Source: Marivirga tractuosa DSM 4126 (GTDB lineage: Bacteria; Bacteroidota; Bacteroidia; Cytophagales; Cyclobacteriaceae). Taken from it: DNA of 64,000 nucleotides. Made by a program: the position numbers and the translations under genes. The DNA is taken from positions 3,627,001 to 3,691,000 of the forward strand of contig NC_014759.1 in NCBI RefSeq assembly GCF_000183425.1, read 5' to 3'. Every line of letters begins with the position of its first letter. Within the stretch, counting starts at the first letter, position 1. Positions 16,146 to 23,525 of the stretch are shown here, piece by piece. The notes under the pieces are model-generated. The model was not told the origin of the DNA. It worked only from the letters and a program-made list of their open reading frames with translations, and did no database searches.

Positions 16146-17329
16146 TTATCTCTTTTTTCTTGAATAAGGTTTAGAGCTGTTCTACTTAAGCTGTCATTCA
16201 TTTTTCTAATAACAACATCCATTTGCTCAGCAGTTGCTTTTAATTTTTCAATCAGGTAGGAAGGGTCTTCATGTTTTTCGAAAAGGGTGGTTAGTCCCAT
16301 CATGCTTGTTAATGGCCCTCGCAGTTCATGAGAAGTTTGAAATGCATAATCTGTAAAGTCATCTAATAACTTTTGTTGGTTCAGCTGTAGATTTTTCTTT
16401 TCTGTAATGTCATAGCTGATGGACATAAATTTATAAACTTCTCCTTTATGATTTTTTATTGGGCTGATCACGATATCTACCCAATAAAAGTCACCAGACT
16501 TTTTCTTGTTTTGTATATCTGCTCGCCATATCTTCCCTGTTTTTATTTTTTGCCACATATCATTCCATAATCCTGGACTGTGATAGCCTGATTCTAAAAT
16601 CTCAATAGGTTGCCCAATTAGTTCATTTTTATTGTAACCGCTCACCCTGCAAAACTCGCTATTAACTTCTTGAATATCTCCATTTATACCGGTTATTGAT
16701 ACTAGTGCTGCTTTATCTAGTGCTTTTTCGAAGTTTTCGCGTTCTAATTCTGCTAATACTTTCTTATTTACGTTTATAGCATTTACTATTCGGCATTCTC
16801 GATCTTTGTAATATGATTTGTGGGAATAAATATTAACATAGAAGTAATGCCCAAATTTGTCTTGATGCAACCATTCACCGCTATCTGCGAATTCTTCATT
16901 TAAATCTTTTAAATGCAATTGTAATTTTGTCTTCTCAGATGCAGGTCTTAGATCATTTAAATGCAAGTAGCTCATTTCTTTAATGGAATAGCCGTATTGC
17001 GAGCTTGCGGCTTTATTAGCTAATAAGATAGATTGGCTTTTAATGTCAAAAATATACATAGGATTCGGATTGTCACGAAACAATCTTCTGAAATCGTTTT
17101 TAACAGATTCAATGGAATTGGTTTTTCTTTTTATTAAATAATATAAAAGAAATGTAGTGAGCACCACATAAAAGAAGCCTTTCCATTGGCTAAGTGTATT
17201 AATTGAATTTGTGCTTAATTGAAACTCATCACCCAAAAAGAAAAGTAACTCATCACTAAGCCCAATCCATATTATTCCTGCAAATAGATAAATTAGAGGA
17301 ATGGTCCAATCTTTTTCTTCTAGTTTCAT
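16130..17329 (-). CDS. Membrane PAS-domain protein with HisKA dimerisation domain but no ATPase domain
   Basis: 399 residues. Two N-terminal membrane segments (IPLIYLFAGIIWIGL; GFFYVVLTTFLLYYLI) precede a PAS domain (NPNPMYIFDIKSQSILLANKAA), a second PAS domain (ALVSITGINGDIQEVNSEFCRVSG) with a PAC motif (GDFYWVDIVISPIKNHKGE), and a HisKA helix pair with the phospho-acceptor in SHELRGPLTSMMGL. The protein ends about 60 residues after that His. The N, G1, F and G2 boxes of a HATPase_c domain are missing, and no such frame follows. It may receive or pass phosphate in trans, or only dimerise. It overlaps the convergent gene by 16 bases. Confidence 0.88.
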   Translation of the reverse strand: MKLEEKDWTIPLIYLFAGIIWIGLSDELLFFLGDEFQLSTNSINTLSQWKGFFYVVLTTFLLYYLIKRKTNSIESVKNDFRRLFRDNPNPMYIFDIKSQSILLANKAASSQYGYSIKEMSYLHLNDLRPASEKTKLQLHLKDLNEEFADSGEWLHQDKFGHYFYVNIYSHKSYYKDRECRIVNAINVNKKVLAELERENFEKALDKAALVSITGINGDIQEVNSEFCRVSGYNKNELIGQPIEILESGYHSPGLWNDMWQKIKTGKIWRADIQNKKKSGDFYWVDIVISPIKNHKGEVYKFMSISYDITEKKNLQLNQQKLLDDFTDYAFQTSHELRGPLTSMMGLTTLFEKHEDPSYLIEKLKATAEQMDVVIRKMNDSLSRTALNLIQEKRDNQSSG

Positions 17330-17490
17330 GTAGGGGTAGGGAATTTTTGCTGCTTAGGTTAATCTTTAATTTATTAAGGTATAAAAAATCAAGGTATTTT
17401 TATACATAAGTCTTAGTTTATTTAGGTAGAAAGTTTGATAACTAATCGAGTTAATTACAATATTAAGAAGTCGGTTTGCCATCTATGTTT

Positions 17491-17498
17491 TATCTTTG
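17491..17498 (+). promoter_or_regulatory. -7 promoter element of the thioesterase gene
   Basis: TATCTTTG, a match to TAnnTTTG, lies 18 bp before the ATG at 17517. No well-spaced -33 TTTG is visible. Confidence 0.5.
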
Positions 17499-17516
17499 TG
17501 ATAAATCAGATTAATT

Positions 17517-18041
17517 ATGCCAAAACAAGCGAAAAATCCAAAAGATACTTACACCATCATGACCGAATTGGTATTGCCCAATGATACTAATCCGCTGAAT
17601 AACCTTATGGGAGGTCGTTTGATGCATTGGATGGATATTGTTTCAGCCATTGCTGCTCAAAAGCACTGTAACAGGATAGTGGTTACGGCTTCTGTAGATA
17701 ATATTTCTTTTCAGCATCCTATCGCTTTAGGAGATGTAGTGACCCTGGAAGCTAAGGTGACCAGAGCTTTTAGTTCTTCAGTTGAGGTTCATATTGTGGT
17801 AAAAGGAGAGAATATACCTTCTGGGAAAAAATACCCTTCCAATTCCGCATTCTTTACTTTCGTGGCGGTTGACCAATCGGGCAGACCAATTGATGTTCCT
17901 GAATTAATTCCTGAAACGGAGGAGGAACAAGAATTATTTGATGGAGCACTGCGAAGACGTCAGTTAAGACTAGTGCTAGGGAAAAGAATGAAACCAGAAG
18001 AAGCTACAGAATTGAAATCTATTTTTAAATTGGATGAATAA
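17517..18041 (+). CDS. Acyl-CoA thioesterase, hotdog fold
   Basis: 174 residues. LPNDTNPLNNLMGGRLMHWMD is the hotdog helix start of the YciA/BACH group, with NISFQHPIALGDVV in the strand region. It hydrolyses acyl-CoA thioesters to free acid and CoA in the cytoplasm. Single hotdog domain plus a charged C-terminal tail (EEEQELFDGALRRRQLRL), typical of BACH-like enzymes. The stop codon overlaps the start of the next gene (TAATG), so the two are translationally coupled. Confidence 0.9.
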   Translation: MPKQAKNPKDTYTIMTELVLPNDTNPLNNLMGGRLMHWMDIVSAIAAQKHCNRIVVTASVDNISFQHPIALGDVVTLEAKVTRAFSSSVEVHIVVKGENIPSGKKYPSNSAFFTFVAVDQSGRPIDVPELIPETEEEQELFDGALRRRQLRLVLGKRMKPEEATELKSIFKLDE

Positions 18042-18532
18042 TGGAAATAGAAAAAGACTACTTAGCTCAACTATTTAATGGTGATCAACTATACGTTTTC
18101 AAAGATGATAGCGATAAAGTAGTATATGCTGCGGAAACCGAAAGTCCTGCTTCAGACGAAGTTAAGGAGCCTCAAAGTGAAATTAAGTCACAACCCAAGG
18201 TTGAAGAGCCTAAGAAAGCACAAAAGGAAGTTGTTATTTTGGTGAATCAAAATTTAGGTAGTCATGAAAGAGATACACTTAATAAATTATTAAAAGCTAT
18301 AAATATAGAAGAAGGTCAATATGAAATCATTCATGAGCACCCAGAGCAATTGAAAGCTATTCAGCATTTGAAGTTATTCCTTTCTTTTCATAACCAGTTT
18401 GTACAGTCCTCCGAATACTCAATTCTTAAAATAAATAAAGGCAATGCGATCTATGCACATGATCTTGCTGAACTTAATCAAGACACTACTAAAAAAGTTA
18501 TGCTTTGGAACTTGCTTAAAACTATTGTTTAA
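18041..18532 (+). CDS. Hypothetical protein, possibly DNA polymerase III psi-like
   Basis: 163 residues in two parts: an acidic, proline/lysine-rich linker (about 35-65) and a compact C-terminal domain (VVILVNQNLGSHERDTLNKLL ... MLWNLLKTIV). The alternating hydrophobic strands and the end with LW..LK remind me of psi-subunit-like folds, but this is a weak impression and not a family assignment. It overlaps the thioesterase stop by one base, so it is part of that operon. No membrane segments. Confidence 0.65.
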   Translation: MEIEKDYLAQLFNGDQLYVFKDDSDKVVYAAETESPASDEVKEPQSEIKSQPKVEEPKKAQKEVVILVNQNLGSHERDTLNKLLKAINIEEGQYEIIHEHPEQLKAIQHLKLFLSFHNQFVQSSEYSILKINKGNAIYAHDLAELNQDTTKKVMLWNLLKTIV

Positions 18533-18820
18533 GCGCACTGACTTTCAAACCCGACCTCGATATTTCATTAAACCTATTATTCCTTGACGGCAAAGTAGTC
18601 ATCTAATTGCCTTGTATCTCATATCAGCATGATGATGTTGTTCAAAGCACGTTCATTTAGCGGAGTTAAGAACTGAGAAAATTGAGTGTTTCGTTTACAG
18701 CCTGTCGTACCCAATAGCAAGAATAACAATGAATCTGTAAATATTTTAAAAAAATTATTTTATAATTTGGTTTATAAAATAAACTAAATTATATTTGTAA
18801 TGTCAACAAATTAGTGAACC
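18533..18820 (+). promoter_or_regulatory. Intergenic region with promoter and operator-like 15-mer
   Basis: No gene is seen in this 288-bp stretch. TTTG (18766-18769) and TATATTTG (18790-18797) form a promoter with a 20-bp spacer. Inside the spacer is the palindrome GTTTAT-AAA-ATAAAC (18770-18784). Fourteen of its fifteen bases recur at 20279-20293, upstream of the next transcription unit. The winged-helix protein encoded at 19938-20228 is a likely ligand. Confidence 0.6.
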
Positions 18821-19345
18821 ATGAAAAGACAATATTTAATTGCGGTTTTGATTTGCTTTTCAGTGATGATTACTGAAAATGTGAGAGCACAAGGCGGATT
18901 CGGAGGAGTACATGTCGGATCAGAGTTTACCAATAGCGGGAATTTATTCTTGGTTGGTGGAGGCGGAGCTTGGGTAATCAATTCTAACTTTTACTTGGGT
19001 GGGGCTGGTTATGGCGGATCGAATACATTAGCTACAAGTAATGGAGAGCTGAGTTCGATTGGTTATGGAGGAATGATGTTTGGATACTTTAATGAAGTGA
19101 GAGAGTCTGTAAGAATTGGAGGGGATGTTTTGGCTGGTTCTGGTGATTATTCAATTGACGATTTGGAAGAAGGCTTCTTTTTTATTGAGCCTAATCTTAA
19201 ATTTTGGTATTCAGTCAATAGTTATATGCATATTTCAGCTGGAGTGTATTATCGAATGGCTTTTCTCGATGCAGATGCTATTTTGAATCCGCAAGAGCTA
19301 AACAATTTTGGTATTAAATTAAGTTTAAACTTCGGGAGTCTATAA
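18821..19345 (+). CDS. Small glycine-rich outer-membrane-type protein, hypothetical
   Basis: 174 residues. Signal peptide (YLIAVLICFSVMITENVRAQ) followed by a glycine-rich, aromatic, alternating beta pattern (GGFGGVHVGSEF, FYLGGAGYGG) ending in the hydrophobic/aromatic LSLNFGSL. That suggests a small outer-membrane beta-barrel. Family not recognised. First gene of a likely operon with a membrane protein and a winged-helix regulator, controlled by the promoter and operator at 18766-18797. Confidence 0.75.
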   Translation: MKRQYLIAVLICFSVMITENVRAQGGFGGVHVGSEFTNSGNLFLVGGGGAWVINSNFYLGGAGYGGSNTLATSNGELSSIGYGGMMFGYFNEVRESVRIGGDVLAGSGDYSIDDLEEGFFFIEPNLKFWYSVNSYMHISAGVYYRMAFLDADAILNPQELNNFGIKLSLNFGSL

Positions 19346-19358
19346 AGAATAATAGAAA

Positions 19359-19934
19359 ATGGAACAAGATAAATTAAAAGTAGAGGAAAGTTTGAACATC
19401 ATCTCAGAGATGATTAGTACAACTAAATATAACATTAGCCAAGATAAAGTCATCTATCTGATGTGGGGTTATGCTGTAGCTGTGTCATCGATGACTCATT
19501 ATGTTTTGCAATATCAATTTGGTATTGAAATGGCTTGGTTAGTTTGGTTGACTATGCCAATTGCAGGAATAATCAACGGAATTTATTTTAGTCGTAAGAA
19601 AAAGAAAGCGAGAGTAGTTAGTTTTACAGATCGCGCTTTAGCCTCAGTTTGGAAAGCATTTATTGCAGCACTTTTTGTGTTTTTATTTGCCTCTCCGGCC
19701 TTAGGGTGGAATGGAATTTATCCTGTTTTGATGGTTTTATATGGTATTGGCACAGCTAGTACTGGTGGAATTATTAAATTTAAGGCTCTGAGTGTTGGTG
19801 GATATTTAAGTATGTTGGTTGGCTTTGCTGCTTTTTATTTTGGATTTGAAACACAGTTATTCCTACTGTCATTATCTGTAATTGTCAGTTTTATAATTCC
19901 AGGTCATTTGTTGCCTAAAAAGTTAAACGTATAA
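19359..19934 (+). CDS. Polytopic membrane protein, hypothetical
   Basis: 191 residues with about five or six membrane helices (for example YLMWGYAVAVSSMTHYVL, LVWLTMPIAGIINGIYF, FIAALFVFLFASPALGW, LSMLVGFAAFYFGF, LFLLSLSVIVSFIIPGHLL). A short cytoplasmic N-terminus (LKVEESLNIISEMISTTKYN) precedes the first helix. Function unknown. It lies 13 bp after the outer-membrane protein gene and 3 bp before a regulator gene. Such membrane/winged-helix pairs suggest a membrane stress or signal unit, which is an inference. Confidence 0.78.
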   Translation: MEQDKLKVEESLNIISEMISTTKYNISQDKVIYLMWGYAVAVSSMTHYVLQYQFGIEMAWLVWLTMPIAGIINGIYFSRKKKKARVVSFTDRALASVWKAFIAALFVFLFASPALGWNGIYPVLMVLYGIGTASTGGIIKFKALSVGGYLSMLVGFAAFYFGFETQLFLLSLSVIVSFIIPGHLLPKKLNV

Positions 19935-19937
19935 ATC

Positions 19938-20228
19938 ATGTTTGAACCATTAGATCCTTTATTACATTCGCAGTTACGCTTGGCTGTTATGAGTTTGTTA
20001 ATGAATGTTGAAGAGGCGGACTTTAATTATATAAAGGAGAAAACAAGTGCCACTTCAGGAAATTTGAGCGTTCAGGTTAATAAATTGAAGGATGCTGGAT
20101 ATATAAAAGTTGAAAAGACTTTTAAGGATAATTATCCGCACACAAGTTGTAGAATAACAGATCAAGGCGTTGATGCATTTGAGACGTATTTAAACGCATT
20201 GCGGTCGTACATTAAACCGACAGATTGA
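19938..20228 (+). CDS. Winged-helix DNA-binding protein (MarR/ArsR-like, HTH_34 type)
   Basis: 96 residues, essentially a single winged helix: LHSQLRLAVMSLLM, recognition region ATSGNLSVQVNKLKDAGYIKVEK, wing KTFKDNYPHTSCRITDQG, and a C-terminal helix VDAFETYLNALRSYI for dimerisation. No sensor domain. Small regulators of this kind act as repressors on palindromic sites. The palindromes at 18770-18784 (own operon) and 20279-20293 (next operon) are candidate targets. It ends 15 bp before a terminator. Confidence 0.85.
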   Translation: MFEPLDPLLHSQLRLAVMSLLMNVEEADFNYIKEKTSATSGNLSVQVNKLKDAGYIKVEKTFKDNYPHTSCRITDQGVDAFETYLNALRSYIKPTD

Positions 20229-20242
20229 TCTTTTTAAATATT

Positions 20243-20267
20243 GAGACTTTATAGAGTCTTTTTTTTT
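20243..20267 (+). terminator. Intrinsic terminator after the winged-helix gene
   Basis: AGACT (20244-20248) pairs with AGTCT (20255-20259) and is followed by a run of eight T. The stem is short, but the T-run is strong and the position fits. Confidence 0.7.
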
Positions 20268-20278
20268 ATCTTAATGTA

Positions 20279-20293
20279 GTTTATAAAATAAAG
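20279..20293 (+). promoter_or_regulatory. Second copy of the operator-like 15-mer
   Basis: GTTTATAAAATAAAG differs from 18770-18784 only at the last base. It lies nine bases before the ATG of the TPR gene and just after a terminator, where an operator would be expected. A third, 13-base match (GTTTATAAAATAA) is at 7527-7539. Confidence 0.5.
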
Positions 20294-20302
20294 TAGTTTA
20301 TT

Positions 20303-21013
20303 ATGAAAAAGTTTAGAATGTTTTTAGCAGTTGTTTTGATGATTGTAATCAATTCACAATTAAGTAAAGCGCAGAAAGCAGATAGTTTAATGTATAAAGC
20401 ATATCTGTTGAGCAGTGAAAATTTATGGGAGTCGTCACTTAATCAATCTGATAAGGAGTGGTCACTACAGAAAGCAATAGCTTACTATGGGATTTTGAAT
20501 AATACAATGGTTTCATCCAATGAGGAAAAGTTTGATGAATTTGTTGATCCCGCTTTAGAATACCTTGAAAGTCTAGAAGAGCAAGGAATTCATAAGGCAG
20601 AAGCGATGGCGCTTCGATCTTCCATCTATGGTTTTATCATGGCTTATTCTCCTTGGAAAGGCATGTACTATGGGCCTAAAAGCTCAAGTGCAATTGAAAG
20701 TGCTTTAGAGAAGAATAGTGATTCACCGATTGTTAATATGATTTCAGGAACTTCACTATTCTATACTCCGGAAACTTTTGGTGGTGATAAAGAAGCTGCA
20801 GTGAAGACTTTTGAAAAAGCAATAGCGCTATATGAAAAGGCAAATTATAGAGGATGGCTATACTTAAATACATTGGCTAGTTTAGGGAAGGCATACCAAG
20901 CTACTGGTCAAAATAATAGAGCTATTGAAGTGTACGAAAAGGCTCTAACTGTTGAGCCAAACTTTAAATGGGTATCCTCTCAACTATTGCCTGAAGCTAA
21001 AAGAAGTAAATAA
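20303..21013 (+). CDS. Exported TPR-repeat protein
   Basis: 236 residues. Signal peptide (FLAVVLMIVINSQLSKAQ), then helices with TPR-like spacing, clearest at the C-terminus (LASLGKAYQATGQNNRAIEVYEKALTVEPNF). Periplasmic scaffold or binding protein. It is the first gene downstream of the second operator-like site and 36 bp before a TonB-dependent receptor gene, so it probably works with that receptor. An ATG at codon 6 is an alternative start. Confidence 0.82.
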   Translation: MKKFRMFLAVVLMIVINSQLSKAQKADSLMYKAYLLSSENLWESSLNQSDKEWSLQKAIAYYGILNNTMVSSNEEKFDEFVDPALEYLESLEEQGIHKAEAMALRSSIYGFIMAYSPWKGMYYGPKSSSAIESALEKNSDSPIVNMISGTSLFYTPETFGGDKEAAVKTFEKAIALYEKANYRGWLYLNTLASLGKAYQATGQNNRAIEVYEKALTVEPNFKWVSSQLLPEAKRSK

Positions 21014-21049
21014 GAGCTGTATTTTAATTGATCAAGAAAACAGTTTTCA

Positions 21050-23104
21050 ATGATGAAGAAGTTATTGTGTTTAATAGGCTTGTTTTTTACCTTGAACAGT
21101 GTGTTGGGACAAATATCAATCTCTGGGAAGATCGTTTCAAATGATGAACCGCTTCCCGGAGCCCATATTTGGATGAAAAGCAATTATAACATTAATGCTG
21201 TGACGAATAGCAATGGCTACTTTAAAATAGCGGGTCTTAACATCGGTGATACCTTAGTTTGCAGTTTTATTGGATATAAAGAAAGGATACTTATTGTAGC
21301 TGAGCAGGATGATAATGTCCTGATTAATATGGAACCTTTTTCCCAACAGTTGGAAATTGTTGAGGTAAAGGCCAGCGTTTTAGGAGCTGAAAACTTTGCT
21401 TTCGAGAAATTGAAACCCTTGGATATCTATACAAATCCGAACTCTAAAGCAGATGCTTTGGTAGCTATTAATACACAGATGTCATCAACTACGAAAGATG
21501 AAAATGCGGCTGTAGCATTTAGGGGTGCTTCACCGCAACAAACCGGTTACTTCTTGAATGGGGTTCCTGTAAAGAATCCTGTTAAATATGCACAATTAAC
21601 GAATACTGGAACACTTAGTATTTTCAATACCGATTTTCTAAAAAGTGCTACCGTTTTTCCAGGAAATCCACCGGTAGAATATGGTCAAGCTACCTCCGGT
21701 ACTGTAGTGCTAGAACTAGCAGATCGATTTCCAGACTATTGGCAACATACGGCTAGTATATCTATGGCCAACCTAGGATATTCAGCTCGTGGAAAGCTTG
21801 GAGAAAAATCTAATTTAGGGGTTTTTGGAAATTATCAGTTTGATGAAATCTTAAAGGGAGTCAATACACGTAATTTTGAAGATATCAATAGTTTTAATGC
21901 CTACGAAGGCGGTGCGCTTTTCACCACCCATCAGTCATGGGGATCTCTTAAGATCTACCAGTATGGATTAGTTGATTCGTATAATTTCAATTTTGAACAT
22001 CCCAGCTATCAAGATGGATTTTTACAAAATGCTGAACGAAGCATCACCACTGCTCAGTGGATACAGGATTTTGGGGCTTGGCAAGCCTCAGTGGTTGCAG
22101 GCAATTCATTTAGCCAAAACCACTATCATTTTGGTAATCTAGAATATAGTTTACAAAACAATGATCCCTATGCATCGGCAAATTTCACTTATAGTAAAGA
22201 GGGTGATGTATTTAAAACAGGCTATGCCTACTGGAACCAAAATAGTAGATTTCAGGGTAGGGTTCCCGCTTTTGCTTATGCGTTGGCACCTGAACACCCC
22301 TCAACTGCAATTGATTCAAAAGAACAGCTGCAAAGTCACGAGTATTATCTGTATGGCCGCAAAAAATGGGGTGAACATGCATTCGGTTTAGGAATGCGAA
22401 CAGCTTATATTCCGAACAGTCGCCAGCAATTGTGGAGCTATCAGTTCAATTATTTATGGAAAATAAATAAAAGCCTGCAGTTGAAGTTAGGCCATGGACA
22501 ATATTACCAAACGCGCATAGATACTGATCCTCAAGTAATAGAACAGGCTCAATCAAGTATTGATTTGGATTTCAAACAAAAGGGCTGGGCACTGCATCAA
22601 AGTTTTTTCCGAAATGACGGAGATAGCTCAATTGCCGGCAGCGAGAGTAGATTAAGTTTTTTCTGTAAACAGAAATTTCAGCTAGATCAATCAGCTTCAT
22701 TTTATCATCAAAATAGCAACTGGGAATGGTTTACTCGTACTTTTTTAAAGTATATTCCTTACCCAGGATGGAATTTGAATGCTTCATTTCAAGCCTTCAG
22801 AGGAAATACTTTTCAATTAGTGAATGGTGCTCAATTTATTTCAAGCTTAGATGTATATGCACCTCATGCGCAATCATCGCCTAACTTCTTTAAGCCTTAT
22901 ACAAATTTCTCTATAGGAGCAAGCAAGTTGTTTCAATTGTCAAGTAAACTAAATGGTCTTGTCTTTATTAATATGGCCAATGTCTTTGATTTCAAAAATG
23001 AAAACTCGATCAGCTACAATTATGATTACAGTAACTATAATTCCAATTATCTTACCAGAAGGAGTTTATATGCTGGTATAATATTCAATATTGTGAATGA
23101 TTAG
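21050..23104 (+). CDS. TonB-dependent receptor with carboxypeptidase-regulatory-like domain
   Basis: 684 residues. Signal peptide (LLCLIGLFFTLNSVLGQ), beta-sandwich (ISGKIVSNDEPLPGAHIWM, about 22-105), plug domain (NTQMSSTTKDENAAVAFRGASPQQTGYFLNGVPVKN, about 140-230), and a barrel of about 450 residues. It is shorter than SusC-type receptors (about 1000 residues), so more like siderophore or metal receptors. The substrate is not evident. It is co-oriented with the TPR gene upstream and the 2TM and kinase genes downstream. Confidence 0.88.
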   Translation: MMKKLLCLIGLFFTLNSVLGQISISGKIVSNDEPLPGAHIWMKSNYNINAVTNSNGYFKIAGLNIGDTLVCSFIGYKERILIVAEQDDNVLINMEPFSQQLEIVEVKASVLGAENFAFEKLKPLDIYTNPNSKADALVAINTQMSSTTKDENAAVAFRGASPQQTGYFLNGVPVKNPVKYAQLTNTGTLSIFNTDFLKSATVFPGNPPVEYGQATSGTVVLELADRFPDYWQHTASISMANLGYSARGKLGEKSNLGVFGNYQFDEILKGVNTRNFEDINSFNAYEGGALFTTHQSWGSLKIYQYGLVDSYNFNFEHPSYQDGFLQNAERSITTAQWIQDFGAWQASVVAGNSFSQNHYHFGNLEYSLQNNDPYASANFTYSKEGDVFKTGYAYWNQNSRFQGRVPAFAYALAPEHPSTAIDSKEQLQSHEYYLYGRKKWGEHAFGLGMRTAYIPNSRQQLWSYQFNYLWKINKSLQLKLGHGQYYQTRIDTDPQVIEQAQSSIDLDFKQKGWALHQSFFRNDGDSSIAGSESRLSFFCKQKFQLDQSASFYHQNSNWEWFTRTFLKYIPYPGWNLNASFQAFRGNTFQLVNGAQFISSLDVYAPHAQSSPNFFKPYTNFSIGASKLFQLSSKLNGLVFINMANVFDFKNENSISYNYDYSNYNSNYLTRRSLYAGIIFNIVND

Positions 23105-23182
23105 TAACAGATAAAAAGTAATTGATAGTCAGTTAAACCGTATTAAGCATCAATTTTATAAAAATCAATTTAAATAAGTATT

Positions 23183-23461
23183 ATGGAAAACAGAGATGAA
23201 GAATTATGGAAACTAGCTGAAGCTAGAGTTGGATTTAAACGACACCTAACAACTTACCTTTCGGTGAATATATTAGTTTGGTTGTTATGGTATTTTACAG
23301 GAAGTTTCGGGAGTAGTTATGGCGATTTCTTTCTTCCCTGGCCTGCATGGATGACATTGGGGTGGGGAATAGGTATAGTGTTACATTTCTTCGGAGTGTA
23401 TGTTAACAATTCTTACAATTCTGTTGAACGAGAATACGAAAAATTAAAAGGAAAAAAATAG
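23183..23461 (+). CDS. 2TM domain protein
   Basis: 92 residues with two membrane helices (FKRHLTTYLSVNILVWLLWYF; MTLGWGIGIVLHFFGVYV) and a charged C-terminus (NSVEREYEKLKGKK). This is the 2TM domain found alone or next to histidine kinases in Bacteroidota. Function unknown, perhaps membrane sensing. It lies upstream of a TPR histidine kinase in the same direction. Confidence 0.85.
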   Translation: MENRDEELWKLAEARVGFKRHLTTYLSVNILVWLLWYFTGSFGSSYGDFFLPWPAWMTLGWGIGIVLHFFGVYVNNSYNSVEREYEKLKGKK

Positions 23462-23525
23462 TTAAAATATCTATTGAATTTAGTCACAATAGCTTAATTT
23501 GAGTTTTACAACTTTTTGAGACACT

